NCBI RefSeq assembly: GCF_027587025.1
Contig: NZ_JAPPTI010000002.1
Coordinates: forward strand, 186,001-250,000
Direction of reading: 5' to 3'
DNA length: 64,000 nt
Source: Vibrio sp. LaRot3
GTDB taxonomy: Bacteria > Pseudomonadota > Gammaproteobacteria > Enterobacterales > Vibrionaceae
Made by a program: the position numbers and the translations under genes
The notes under the pieces: generated by a model
The model's input: only the letters and a program-made list of their open reading frames with translations
What the model was told of the DNA's origin: nothing
Database searches by the model: none
Shown here: positions 56,601-64,000 of the stretch, one piece after another
How positions within the stretch are numbered: the first letter of the stretch is position 1
Layout of the letters: every line of letters starts with the position of its first letter

Positions 56601-56720
56601 GCAGCGACTGTTCTCTCGTTATTTGTTATGCCTGCCTTGTATCGATTGGCTTATAAAGATGAGCCTAAACCACTAAAAGCCGTCGAGTATAAAGTAACGA
56701 CAACAGGAGCGATTCAATGA
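53649..56720 (+). CDS. RND efflux permease (second system)
   Basis: A 1023-residue RND pump, shorter than the AcrB-like one at 19.5 kb and only distantly similar. Helix 4 reads LGMLVDNAIVITDMM: only one Asp at the proton-relay position, with Asn replacing the second Asp of AcrB, as in a recognised subgroup of RND pumps. MGMIIKNGIVLMDQIELE is the helix 10 region with Lys. It starts 9 bp after the adaptor and overlaps the channel gene by four bases (ATGA). Substrate unknown. Confidence 0.93.
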   Translation: MIKLAEFAIKQRTFLLFFTALSIIAGIYSYFDLGKLEDPTFTVKTAVVVTLYPGASAQEVESQVTDTIETKLQEMAELNRLRSLSRPGMSMVFVDIKESLNSEQLPQQWDLLRRKVNDVKLLLPATAQISIVQDEFSEVYGMLFAVHGDDAKPDELRRYSEELQRRIKAVDGIKKVELHGVRPRTVFIDIPNERLSKYGLSMAQVWSQLNNQNMTFEAGQFDVGTERIRVNQSSELQSIQDVENLMIKGGVSSIGTGMIRLGDIADVTMGYQTPAMTENRYNGEQSVTLAVSPVPGINVVSLGDTIRTIINDYQATLPLGVEISTVAYQPDEVQKSIDDFVGNLLESVGIVFIVLLVFMGFKSATIVGSSLLLTILLTLIYMNIASIDLHRVSLGTFILALGMLVDNAIVITDMMIAKLNKGVERTQAALESVKETALPLFGATVIAIMGASPVLFSKTDAAEFAGSVFYIIASSLLLSWLVAMTFTILMCWLFIKPSTKSTKDRLAGYKRCVHWTVDNPKKALLTLIPLVIVTGFAVPYVAINFIPQSDRPVVFFDYWLPNGAKIEQTSADMKKIERWLLEQPEVESISTSIGASVPRFSVTVEPEPLDPAYGQILINTTDYHAISSLVERGDQWIAENFTEAEPRFRALKLATADKYAVEARFSGPDEAVLHGLANQAKAIMRTHPDAKYVRDDWRQQSKVLKPIVNQDKARRAGINRADIAFALKRASDGMPLGQMNLNDELIPIQLRATEQNMGSLETLPVKSLLGVHSVPLGQVIDGFELTTEESMIWRRDRVKTITAQAGVERSTTPAQVRNAIKDQIEAIELPAGYTLEWGGEYYDEYKAVSDILKQLPKAMLIMVIILVAMFNGFKQPVIILSTIPLAATGATFAMLGFGKPFGFMALIGAITLMGMIIKNGIVLMDQIELERSQGRTLSDAIKHATINRTMAISMGALTTALGMIPLLSDLLFDQMAATIIGGLAAATVLSLFVMPALYRLAYKDEPKPLKAVEYKVTTTGAIQ

Positions 56721-58219
56721 GCAATAAAGTAAAACAGCTTAGCAAGGCGTTAAGTCTTACTCCTATTGCGTTAGCTGTGATTTTATCAGGGTGTTCTATC
56801 GCACCAGATTATGATCAACAGGAAACGTTTGAAACGACAACCTTGGTTGAAAGCTATCTCTATACAGCAAGCGAAAACCAGACGATTGACAGCAATCATT
56901 GGTGGCGTCAATTTGAAGATGAAACGCTAAACACCATGATTGAAGATGTGCAGCAGCAAAACATTCCGCTGCAAGTGGCGGCTCAACGGATAAAAATGGC
57001 TCAAGGTTATCAATCGGTCGTTGAGTCATTCAAAGTGCCGACGGTGAGTGTTGGGGCGGGTTATTTCAACTATCAGCTTAGTAAGAACGATTCGCTGATG
57101 GGGCCAGCGTTGAATCCCATTGGCGATAGCGTGGCCAATCTACCTCCAGCACTTGGCAATATGACTTTGTTAGAGGCAGATCATGATGGTGGTTTCGTTG
57201 GGGCTTCAATCGCTTGGGAAGTCGATTTGTTTAACCGAATCGATCATCAAGCCAACGCTGCCGCTATTCGAGTAGAGCAAGCACAAATCTACCAAAACGG
57301 TTTGGTGACATTAATTAGCGCGGATTTGGTGCACAACTACTTACAGTATCGTGGGGCAGAGCGTCGTATCGAGTTGGTTAAAGCAAACTTAGATGATCAG
57401 GCGAAGACAATGCGACTGATTGAGAAGGTGGTGCGTAGCGGCTATGGCTCAGATTTGGATCTTGCTCAAGCGCAAACCATGTTAGCAGCAACTGAATCAT
57501 TACTACCTCAATTAGAAATCGCGCAACAAGCGCATAAGCAGCGCTTAGCCACGCTACTCGGTGAACCGTTAAGTGCGGTGGATATCCGTTTAGCGAGTGA
57601 TGAAGGCTTACATGATATAAAGGGCGTGATTCCGGTAGGGTTGCCATCTGAACTGTTGCAGCGACGACCAGACATTCAAATAGCTGAGCGCGAGATGGCG
57701 GCGATAAACCAAGAGTTGGCTGCAAGTATCGCAAATCGTTATCCGAAGTTCTTCCTAACTGGTGCACCCGGTGTTTCAGCGAGCAGTTTTGGTGACCTGT
57801 TTAGCAGTGACTCATTTGGTTGGGTGGGCTCTGCGGGCGTACATTGGAATGTGTTTGATGGCGGCCGAGGTGAAGCCATGGTGGATATTAACCAAGCGAG
57901 ATTTGAAAGTGCAGCACTTGGCTACCAACATTCAGTAAATGCTGCGGTTGCAGAGGTTGATTCTATGCTATTTGCTTATGGGCGAAGTCAGGAAAATGAA
58001 GCTCGCATGCAAGATGCCGTTCTTGCTTCTAAGCATGCAGTGAATAAAGCCAAATCACTCTATAGAGCCGGTTTGATTGATCATTTGTCAGTACTGGATG
58101 CACAGCGACAAAGCCGCGTGATTGAAGATAGGCAAGTGGCTGCAAAGCTGCAAACAGCACAAGTTACCGTGGGACTATTTAAAGCGCTGGGCGGCGACTG
58201 GCAAGTCTCAGCACAGTAA
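56717..58219 (+). CDS. Outer-membrane efflux channel, NodT/OprM-type lipoprotein
   Basis: 500 residues with a lipoprotein signal (IALAVILSGCSIAPDY). The two repeated helical halves typical of TolC-like factors are seen, with WWRQFEDETLNTMIEDV early, LLQRRPDIQIAEREMAAINQ in the middle and the matching second repeat near the end. It completes the tripartite pump with the two genes upstream. Its start overlaps the pump stop, so it is translationally coupled. Confidence 0.92.
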   Translation: MSNKVKQLSKALSLTPIALAVILSGCSIAPDYDQQETFETTTLVESYLYTASENQTIDSNHWWRQFEDETLNTMIEDVQQQNIPLQVAAQRIKMAQGYQSVVESFKVPTVSVGAGYFNYQLSKNDSLMGPALNPIGDSVANLPPALGNMTLLEADHDGGFVGASIAWEVDLFNRIDHQANAAAIRVEQAQIYQNGLVTLISADLVHNYLQYRGAERRIELVKANLDDQAKTMRLIEKVVRSGYGSDLDLAQAQTMLAATESLLPQLEIAQQAHKQRLATLLGEPLSAVDIRLASDEGLHDIKGVIPVGLPSELLQRRPDIQIAEREMAAINQELAASIANRYPKFFLTGAPGVSASSFGDLFSSDSFGWVGSAGVHWNVFDGGRGEAMVDINQARFESAALGYQHSVNAAVAEVDSMLFAYGRSQENEARMQDAVLASKHAVNKAKSLYRAGLIDHLSVLDAQRQSRVIEDRQVAAKLQTAQVTVGLFKALGGDWQVSAQ

Positions 58220-58230
58220 TTCAGCTAAGA

Positions 58231-58262
58231 AAAACCGCCTCGCAATTTAACGAGGCGGTTTT
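58231..58262. terminator. Terminator of the second RND operon
   Basis: A perfect 12-bp stem AAAACCGCCTCG/CGAGGCGGTTTT with an 8-base loop. It could also end the convergent minus-strand gene that stops at 58267. Confidence 0.85.
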
Positions 58263-58266
58263 ACTA

Positions 58267-59205
58267 TTAGTTAAGCAAAATATACTTCATTTTCTCTAGT
58301 AACTCCGGAGAGTTAACAGGAGTAACATTGAGAATAAGCAGTGCAAAGTTGTCTGCTAAGATTTCTTCTGGATGAATGGTGTAATTGGTGTTGTAACCAA
58401 TTTGCTCGTAAAAACCTTCCACCTCACTTGGGTCGACAATGACTGGGTGATCTTCATCGTAAGTCCAGTTACCGTGCTCATCAGCAACGATTAAGAACTT
58501 AAACAGTAGGTAGTTGAAGAATTCCCCGCCTTTTTCTAAGTCGTATTTTTCAGACACAGAGTAAAGAATTGGCATTGCCCAAATAGGCTGTTGGTTGTGT
58601 GAAATAAAAATAGAGTAGTCGTTAACTGGTGCATCTGGGTTAGTGATCTTTCGATCTTCTAGGTCATCTGGAAATTCGATTTCACCATCATACTTAAAGC
58701 CAATCGCGTTATACATTTCGTCTTTCTTAACTGGGTTATGACGAGTGTATAAATGGAAAATCTCATGAGCCATGATGCGTTTAAGCTCGCGCCCCAATGT
58801 TAATTTGTCGCGCTGCAAAATGATCGAGGTACCGCGCGTGTACGCCGCGGTGCCTTCTTCTGCACCTGTGGTGAGTATCATTTTAATCTGTGCAGGTAAG
58901 TTTAGCGGGTATTTGCTTAGTTCAGTTTGTAACTCAGCGTAGGCTTGGTTTACGTAAGCTTTGTCTTGTTCTGTCCAGTCTAATGTGTTTTGACGAATGA
59001 AGCGCTTAAATTCGGGCTTCGATACGTGATCGATGGTTTTCATCCTAGCTTCCATATCAAACTGGCTAAGGCGAACCATAAAATCATCATTTTTGCTTAG
59101 CTCTATTGCCCCTTGCGTGGCGTCAATAAAATTCAGCGTGGGTTGGGCAAGCGCAGAAAAGGAGACGCTAGCAATAGCGGCCACTAAAAGAGCTTTTAAC
59201 TTCAT
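58267..59205 (-). CDS. Secreted protein with HExxH zinc-metallopeptidase motif
   Basis: 312 residues with a cleavable signal (MKLKALLVAAIASVSFSALAQ). RIMAHEIFHLYTRHNP holds the zinc-binding HExxH helix, about residue 150. A candidate third ligand is Glu in HPEEILADNFALLIL near the C-terminus, the order seen in gluzincin-like peptidases. The ATG at 59205 follows GGAGG by five bases. I cannot assign a subfamily. Periplasmic or secreted; substrate unknown. Confidence 0.72.
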   Translation of the reverse strand: MKLKALLVAAIASVSFSALAQPTLNFIDATQGAIELSKNDDFMVRLSQFDMEARMKTIDHVSKPEFKRFIRQNTLDWTEQDKAYVNQAYAELQTELSKYPLNLPAQIKMILTTGAEEGTAAYTRGTSIILQRDKLTLGRELKRIMAHEIFHLYTRHNPVKKDEMYNAIGFKYDGEIEFPDDLEDRKITNPDAPVNDYSIFISHNQQPIWAMPILYSVSEKYDLEKGGEFFNYLLFKFLIVADEHGNWTYDEDHPVIVDPSEVEGFYEQIGYNTNYTIHPEEILADNFALLILNVTPVNSPELLEKMKYILLN

Positions 59206-59416
59206 GTAAACCTCCAAAAAATAAAGCGAAGTGCATCAGTGCCACTCCATTTTGGAAGCGTTTAACTATTGAGACGATGGCCAAGTTGCAATGGTGGTGG
59301 TAAATGCGATCAGTATAAAAGGATGTGCATATAAGGCATGAAAGATTACGTGGATGATCAATAGAGAGTGGTATTAGATCAAGGTTTAGTTATTGATATT
59401 GTTAATGTTTATTAAA

Positions 59417-59448
59417 AAAGCTCTCTTCTGTGACAAGAAGAGAGCTTT
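59417..59448 (-). terminator. Terminator of the nap operon
   Basis: AAAGCTCTCTTCT (59417-59429) pairs perfectly with AGAAGAGAGCTTT (59436-59448) around loop GTGACA. On the minus strand a T run follows. It is just beyond the last small gene of the nap cluster. Confidence 0.88.
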
Positions 59449-59452
59449 ATCG

Positions 59453-59590
59453 TTACTCAGCGTGTTTGTCTTTGCCTAGTGACAATATCCAAACGCAGAT
59501 GGCTGCGACGGCTACGAAGCCTGAAAGGATGATAAACGGCATCGCGCTGTAGCCTAAGATATGCCAAATCACCGACTCTAATGTACTCAT
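59453..59590 (-). CDS. 45-residue single-pass membrane protein at the end of nap (TIGR02808-like)
   Basis: ATG at 59590, stop TAA at 59453-59455, giving 45 residues that start MSTLESVIWHILGYSAMPF, followed by a transmembrane helix (IILSGFVAVAAICVWILSL) and GKDKHAE. It matches my memory of the very short TIGR02808 family found beside nap genes in Vibrio and relatives. It lies 11 bp after napC and before the operon terminator, so it is probably co-transcribed. A small subunit or anchor for NapC is a guess. Confidence 0.75.
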   Translation of the reverse strand: MSTLESVIWHILGYSAMPFIILSGFVAVAAICVWILSLGKDKHAE

Positions 59591-59601
59591 TTAGCTTTCT
59601 C

Positions 59602-60180
59602 CTATTGCCAGCCTTCAACGCCGTGCATGTCTGGCAGTTTGTGTGCAATACCTTTGTGACAATCTACACAAGTTTTATCGCCATTCGCAAGCGCTGTAGA
59701 GTGTTGTTTGGCACTGCGTTCACTTTGTTCAGAAAAGTCCATATAGTCAAACTGGTGACAGTTACGACACTCTAATGAGTCGTTCTTTTTCAGTCTCGAC
59801 CATTCCCGCTCCGCGAGGTGTGCTCGGCGCTGTTGGAACTTTTCCGGGGTGTCGATGGTTTTCAATACGTAATGCGCAAACAACTCTTTTGATGCCTGAA
59901 CCTTACGAACGATCTTATCTGTCCACTCATGAGGTACGTGACAATCTGAACAGATGGCACGAACGCCTGAGCGGTTAGAGTAGTGAATCGTCTCTTGAAT
60001 TTCCGCAACGATAGGAGCGTGACAGCCAGAGCAAAACTCCTCGGTATTGGTCGCTTCCATACCTGTGTTGAACGCGCCCCAAAACAGCAAACCGCCTGAG
60101 AAACCCATGAATAAAACCACACCAACAGCGGCCTTACTAGGACTAATCAATCGTTTCCAAAATGTTTTTAGTAGTTTCAT
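59602..60180 (-). CDS. napC: Tetraheme quinol dehydrogenase NapC
   Basis: A 192-residue membrane-anchored NapC/NirT cytochrome that passes electrons from the quinol pool to NapAB. One N-terminal transmembrane helix (AAVGVVLFMGFSGGLLFWGAF) and exactly four heme c motifs: CSGCH, CSDCH, CRNCH and CVDCH. AGAGG lies upstream of the ATG. It follows napB by 26 bp. Confidence 0.96.
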   Translation of the reverse strand: MKLLKTFWKRLISPSKAAVGVVLFMGFSGGLLFWGAFNTGMEATNTEEFCSGCHAPIVAEIQETIHYSNRSGVRAICSDCHVPHEWTDKIVRKVQASKELFAHYVLKTIDTPEKFQQRRAHLAEREWSRLKKNDSLECRNCHQFDYMDFSEQSERSAKQHSTALANGDKTCVDCHKGIAHKLPDMHGVEGWQ

Positions 60181-60206
60181 AAATCGCCTCTTTTTACTTT
60201 ATACGA

Positions 60207-60671
60207 TCAATGAAGTGAATCGACGCTTTCAAAGTCATTTTTAATTAAAGGTTTTGCATCCGCTTGTGGAACGTGACATTGCAAACAGAAGTAGCGACGC
60301 GGTGACATGTCAGCAAGTACAGCGTCTTCACGGTTTACGTAGTGAGTCACACTGATTTTGGTCGCGTTCATCTCTTTTGCATTTTTCCAGCTATGACAAG
60401 CAAGACACTTGTTTGCATTTAGCGATACTTCATAGCTGCGAATGTTGTGAGGGATCAATGGTGGCTGATACACATAACTACTATCTACTTCGTGCTCACG
60501 CGGGTATTTTTTAAACTCATCTGCAGCACGAGTGTCTTCTAACTCACTTGCGCCGCGTAGGGACTCTAGGCCACCAATACCGCCTGGATTATCAAGCTCA
60601 ACTTGTGCAACGGTAACACTGGCTAAACTAAGGGCACTGATAGATAGCAGTGCGAGGATGATTTTTTTCAT
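60207..60671 (-). CDS. napB: Periplasmic nitrate reductase diheme subunit NapB
   Basis: 154 residues, exported through a Sec signal (KKIILALLSISALSLASVTVAQ). Two heme c motifs, CLACH and CLQCH, as in all NapB. It relays electrons from NapC to NapA. The ATG at 60671 follows GGAGAA by six bases; the longer in-frame start overlaps untranslated leader and is rejected. Confidence 0.96.
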   Translation of the reverse strand: MKKIILALLSISALSLASVTVAQVELDNPGGIGGLESLRGASELEDTRAADEFKKYPREHEVDSSYVYQPPLIPHNIRSYEVSLNANKCLACHSWKNAKEMNATKISVTHYVNREDAVLADMSPRRYFCLQCHVPQADAKPLIKNDFESVDSLH

Positions 60672-60747
60672 TGTTAATTCTCCGCCTAATGGCTTACTTC
60701 CGGTGTAGCCCCACCCAGCAAGGGGTAGGGCTCGCATTCATGTCGCT

Positions 60748-63237
60748 TTAAACGACTTTTGCAATCTTCACTGGACACTTCTTAAAGTCGGTCTGCTTAG
60801 AAAGCGGATCGGTTGCATCAAGAATCAGTTTGTTAATTAGAATGCGTGCGTCGAAGAACGGCACAAACACTAAGCCTTGTGGTGGACGGTTACGGCCACG
60901 GGTTTCTACACGAACGCGTACTTCACCGCGCTTGTTAGAAATAAGAACTTCTTCACCACGACGAACGTTACGTTTCTTCGCATCGTCTGGGTGCATGTAG
61001 CAGACAGCATCAGGTACCGCTTTATACAACTCAGGTACGCGTCGCGTCATAGTACCGGTGTGCCAATGTTCAAGCACACGGCCAGTACATAGCCACATAT
61101 CAAACTCAGAATCAGGTGACTCCGGTGGCGCTTCATAAGGTGCTGAGATGATCAAAGCCTTGCCGTCTGGCTTACCGTAGAAGTCCCAACCTGAACCCGC
61201 TTTTGCATAGGGATCTGAGCCTTCTTTGTAGCGCCAAAGTGTTTCTTTGCCGTCTACTACCGGCCAACGTAAACCGCGTACTTCGTGGTAACGATCATAC
61301 GGTGCTAAATCGTGGCCATGGCCGCGACCGAACTGAGCGTATTCCTCAAATAGACCTTTTTGAACGTAGTAGCCAAAGTGATGGGCGTCATCGTTCAATT
61401 CATTTGCTTCTTCGATAGGGAATTTATCAACGCTACCGTTAGCAAATAGCATGTCGTACATGGTTTTACCGCGGTATTGCGGTGCTTTAGCCAGTTGCTC
61501 TTCTGTCCAAACTTCTTCCATCTTGAAGCGTTTAGAGAACTCCATTACTTGCCAAAGGTCTGATTTTGCTTCACCGACTGTTTCAACTTGTTGGTACCAT
61601 GCTTGAGTACGACGCTCAGCGTTGCCGTATGCGCCTTCTTTTTCAATCCACATTGCTGTTGGTAGTACAAGGTCAGCCGCTTGCGCAGTAGCGGTTGGGT
61701 ATGGGTCAGAACATACAATAAAGTTTTCTGGGTTGCGGTAGCCCGGCAAACGTTCGTTGTTGATGTTTGGACCTGCTTGCATGTTGTTATTACACATTAC
61801 CCAATAGGCGTTCAGTTTGCCGTCACGAAGTTTACGGTCTTGCACAACGGCGTGGAAACCCGGTTTAGGAGGGATGACACCGTCAGGAATGTTCCAAATG
61901 CCTTCCGCGATCTTACGGTGTTTCGGATTGGCAACAACCATATCTGCTGGTAGGCGGTGAGAGAATGTACCTACCTCACGGGCAGTACCACAAGCTGAAG
62001 GTTGGCCAGTCAAAGAGAATGGGCTGTTACCCGGAGTTGCGATTTTACCGGTTAGTAAGTGAATGTTGTAAATTAGGCTGTTCATCCAAACACCACGAGT
62101 GTGCTGGTTCATGCCCATTGTCCATAGTGACATCACTTTGGTGTTTGGATCGGCGTATTGCTTCGCTAGCTCGATCAGTTTATCAACTTCAACCCCTGAC
62201 ATTTCTGAAGCTTTTTCTGCCGTGTATGGCGCAACCGACTTCTTGTATTCTTCGAAGCTGATTGAGGTCATTTTGCCTGAGTTAGGGTGAGCCGCCGCTT
62301 TTTGTAGTGGGTCGTCATCACGCAAACCGTAACCGATGTCGGTCTCTGCTTGTTTGAAGTTAGTGTGTTTGTTGACGAAATCCCAGTTTACCGCGTCATT
62401 TTCGATGATGTAATTCGCGATGAAGTTGGCGATTGCCAAGTCGGTTTGCGGTTCAAAGATGTAACCTTTATCCGCCAACTCGAAAGAACGATGGTAATAA
62501 GTAGAAAGCACGTTCACTTTTACATGAGGGTGACTTAAACGGCGGTCAGTGATACGTGTCCAAAGTACAGGGTGCATTTCTGCCATGTTTGAACCCCAAA
62601 GCACGAACGAGTCCGCGTTTTCGAAGTCATCATAACAACCCATTGGTTCATCAATACCAAAGCTACGCATGAAAGCGCCCACAGCCGAAGCCATACAGTG
62701 ACGAGCGTTAGGGTCAATGTTGTTTGAACGAAAGCCCGCTTTCATCATTTTCGCAGCAGCGTAGCCTTCCATTACTGTCCACTGACCAGAACCAAACATA
62801 CCTACACCGGTTGGGCCTTGTTTCTTCAGCGCATGTTTCCACTTCTCTGCCATTACATCGAAAGCGGTGTCCCAAGAAACTGGCGCAAATTCACCATCTT
62901 TATGGAACTTGCCATCTTTCATACGTAGCAGAGGTTGAGTTAGGCGATCTTCACCGTACATGATCTTAGAAAGGAAATAACCTTTGATACAGTTAAGGCC
63001 TTTGTTTACTGGTGCTTCAGGGTCACCTTGAGTCGCAACCACTTTGCCATTTTGTGTACCCACTAGAACAGAACAACCTGTACCGCAAAAACGACAAGGT
63101 GCTTTGTCCCAGGTAATTTTGGTTTTGTCCGAGCTTGCAATCAGGTTAGTCGCAGAAGCGGGTAGAGTAATACCAGCGACTGCGGCAGCTGATGCCGCTG
63201 CGTTTGCTTTAACAAACGCACGTCTTGTCATTTTCAT
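60748..63237 (-). CDS. napA: Periplasmic nitrate reductase catalytic subunit NapA
   Basis: An 829-residue Mo-bis-MGD enzyme that reduces nitrate to nitrite in the periplasm. The twin-arginine signal is [19 protein letters not shown]. The [4Fe-4S] site is CRFCGTGC followed about 27 residues later by CIKGYF, and the Mo-ligand cysteine is in [11 protein letters not shown]. The start overlaps the napD stop (ATGA), coupling NapD chaperone and NapA synthesis. It depends on the moeA/moeB products encoded in the same window. Confidence 0.98.
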   Translation of the reverse strand: MKMTRRAFVKANAAASAAAVAGITLPASATNLIASSDKTKITWDKAPCRFCGTGCSVLVGTQNGKVVATQGDPEAPVNKGLNCIKGYFLSKIMYGEDRLTQPLLRMKDGKFHKDGEFAPVSWDTAFDVMAEKWKHALKKQGPTGVGMFGSGQWTVMEGYAAAKMMKAGFRSNNIDPNARHCMASAVGAFMRSFGIDEPMGCYDDFENADSFVLWGSNMAEMHPVLWTRITDRRLSHPHVKVNVLSTYYHRSFELADKGYIFEPQTDLAIANFIANYIIENDAVNWDFVNKHTNFKQAETDIGYGLRDDDPLQKAAAHPNSGKMTSISFEEYKKSVAPYTAEKASEMSGVEVDKLIELAKQYADPNTKVMSLWTMGMNQHTRGVWMNSLIYNIHLLTGKIATPGNSPFSLTGQPSACGTAREVGTFSHRLPADMVVANPKHRKIAEGIWNIPDGVIPPKPGFHAVVQDRKLRDGKLNAYWVMCNNNMQAGPNINNERLPGYRNPENFIVCSDPYPTATAQAADLVLPTAMWIEKEGAYGNAERRTQAWYQQVETVGEAKSDLWQVMEFSKRFKMEEVWTEEQLAKAPQYRGKTMYDMLFANGSVDKFPIEEANELNDDAHHFGYYVQKGLFEEYAQFGRGHGHDLAPYDRYHEVRGLRWPVVDGKETLWRYKEGSDPYAKAGSGWDFYGKPDGKALIISAPYEAPPESPDSEFDMWLCTGRVLEHWHTGTMTRRVPELYKAVPDAVCYMHPDDAKKRNVRRGEEVLISNKRGEVRVRVETRGRNRPPQGLVFVPFFDARILINKLILDATDPLSKQTDFKKCPVKIAKVV

Positions 63238-63539
63238 GCTTCATCCTCTAGTTGGGATTGTTGTTTTCCAGTGTTTGGCTCAACATCGTTGAGGCCAGAT
63301 TCGATTTGGTGATAGACCAGCACAGTGCTCAGCACGTTAGGTAGGTTGTTGATGGCTTCAATCGTGTCAGTGATGAAACCTTGGTTTTCGGTTTCAAGCA
63401 CTACAACAATCTTGCCTTCAGGGCTATCGCCATAAATTTCGGCATTGTCGAATAATGTAATTTGCGCTTTAATCGCCTCAAGGTGTTGCGGGGCGACATG
63501 AACGACTAAACTCGAGATGTGTACTTCGTTTAACGACAT
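63234..63539 (-). CDS. napD: NapA signal-peptide-binding chaperone NapD
   Basis: A 101-residue cytoplasmic chaperone that binds the NapA twin-arginine signal and delays export until cofactor insertion. The N-terminus [24 protein letters not shown] is typical. It is somewhat longer than E. coli NapD (87) because of a Glu/Gln-rich tail. Overlaps napA by four bases. Confidence 0.93.
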   Translation of the reverse strand: MSLNEVHISSLVVHVAPQHLEAIKAQITLFDNAEIYGDSPEGKIVVVLETENQGFITDTIEAINNLPNVLSTVLVYHQIESGLNDVEPNTGKQQSQLEDEA

Positions 63540-63561
63540 TTATTATTCTCGTTTTGACCGC

Positions 63562-64000
63562 TTAATGATTGGCGGTTTGATGGCTCACATTGATAGATGA
63601 AGTCGGACAGACAGCGACACACGCGCCACAGCCGTTGCATTGCTCAGTATTCAGTTTGGGTTGGGCGACTTTGCCGATTTCCAATTGAAATTGGATCGCG
63701 AGCGAATCACACATATCACTGCATGCTCTACACTCCACATTACTGTGAGCGAGGCAGTTATCGCCAATGTCTGCTTTAGCATGCCAAGGGGTTGCAGTTT
63801 GTGGCTCAAACAGCGGTTCAGGGCAAACTTCAGCGCAGGCGTAACAGAAGGTGCATTCATCGCGAGTAAAATCGACCTGAGGGAAACCGCCATCACCTTT
63901 AATAATGATGTTGGTTTCGCAAGACTTAATGCAGGCGCCACACTGAGTACATAAATCGGTGAAGGCTGCTGGGTTGGATAACCAAGGTAGACGTACCGTT
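63562..64000 (-). CDS. napF: Ferredoxin-type protein NapF (partial)
   Basis: Runs off the right edge; 145 codons plus stop are in the window. Cysteine clusters for several [4Fe-4S] centres are visible: CTQCGACIKSC, then CTFCYACAEVCP, CRACSDMC and finally CNGCGACVAVCP near the end. NapF is a cytoplasmic iron-sulfur protein thought to help mature NapA. It is upstream of napD with 22 bp between, so the operon order is napF-D-A-B-C. The promoter lies outside the window. Confidence 0.93.
   Translation of the reverse strand, partial: TVRLPWLSNPAAFTDLCTQCGACIKSCETNIIIKGDGGFPQVDFTRDECTFCYACAEVCPEPLFEPQTATPWHAKADIGDNCLAHSNVECRACSDMCDSLAIQFQLEIGKVAQPKLNTEQCNGCGACVAVCPTSSINVSHQTANH

Noticed and set aside
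1-64000. CRISPR arrays
   Set aside because: I saw no regularly spaced repeat series and no cas-like genes.

Overview
The window looks like a Vibrio chromosome, probably the second one. This is inferred from gene order and family content, not from a database search. A SorC-type regulator, transaldolase, transketolase and a Fur-controlled TonB receptor sit together (as I recall for V. cholerae chromosome II), and a napFDABC cluster without napGH ends the window.

Layout. 1-4.9 kb: start of an iron-regulated outer-membrane receptor, then tkt and tal (minus strand) and a divergent SorC/DeoR-family sugar regulator. 5-8 kb: an uncharacterised PD-(D/E)XK nuclease-like protein, an orphan terminator (possible sRNA) and a glycine-zipper lipoprotein. 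8.2-12.2 kb: a tight moeA-moeB-orf98-sseA operon and divergent folE. 12.4-18.3 kb: dbpA, dld, a DUF1353-like protein, a fatty-acid desaturase with a FabR-like operator, and a GNAT protein. 18.4-26.1 kb: an RND adaptor/pump pair, a COG0523 metal GTPase, an M20 amidohydrolase and the ribosome-assembly GTPase ylqF. 26.06-39.56 kb: an integrated island of about 13.5 kb (below). 39.8-52.2 kb: pirin, GNATs, an M23 peptidase, small hypotheticals (one NifW-like), a SUKH-like protein, two paralogous membrane proteins, a cryptochrome-DASH/FeS-photolyase pair, LysR, LysE, AraC and gltS. 52.5-58.2 kb: a complete tripartite RND system. 58.2-64 kb: a secreted HExxH protein and the periplasmic nitrate reductase operon napF-D-A-B-C plus a 45-residue membrane protein.

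The island. A P4-type tyrosine integrase inserted the element into the first codons of ylqF. A 20-bp direct repeat marks both ends. The element supplies a new ribosome site and start codon to ylqF and leaves an 11-codon stub of the old gene at the far end. Paired TGGGGTACA repeats, 12 bp apart, lie inside each end and look like integrase arm sites. Inside are a nonsense-split gene, an AlpA-like regulator whose Shine-Dalgarno lies in a terminator stem, an HTH/zinc protein plus a second tyrosine recombinase, a serine recombinase preceded by a cluster of GGTATCA motifs, and a type I restriction-modification operon.

The most interesting observation is in that operon, ordered hsdM-hsdS-FRG-hsdR. 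The FRG-domain protein ends in a domain of about 76 residues that aligns without gaps to the extreme C-terminus of HsdR (about 27 identities counted by eye), and both proteins end exactly six residues after the block. This suggests that the FRG protein docks on the methyltransferase complex where HsdR docks, as an alternative effector or competitor.
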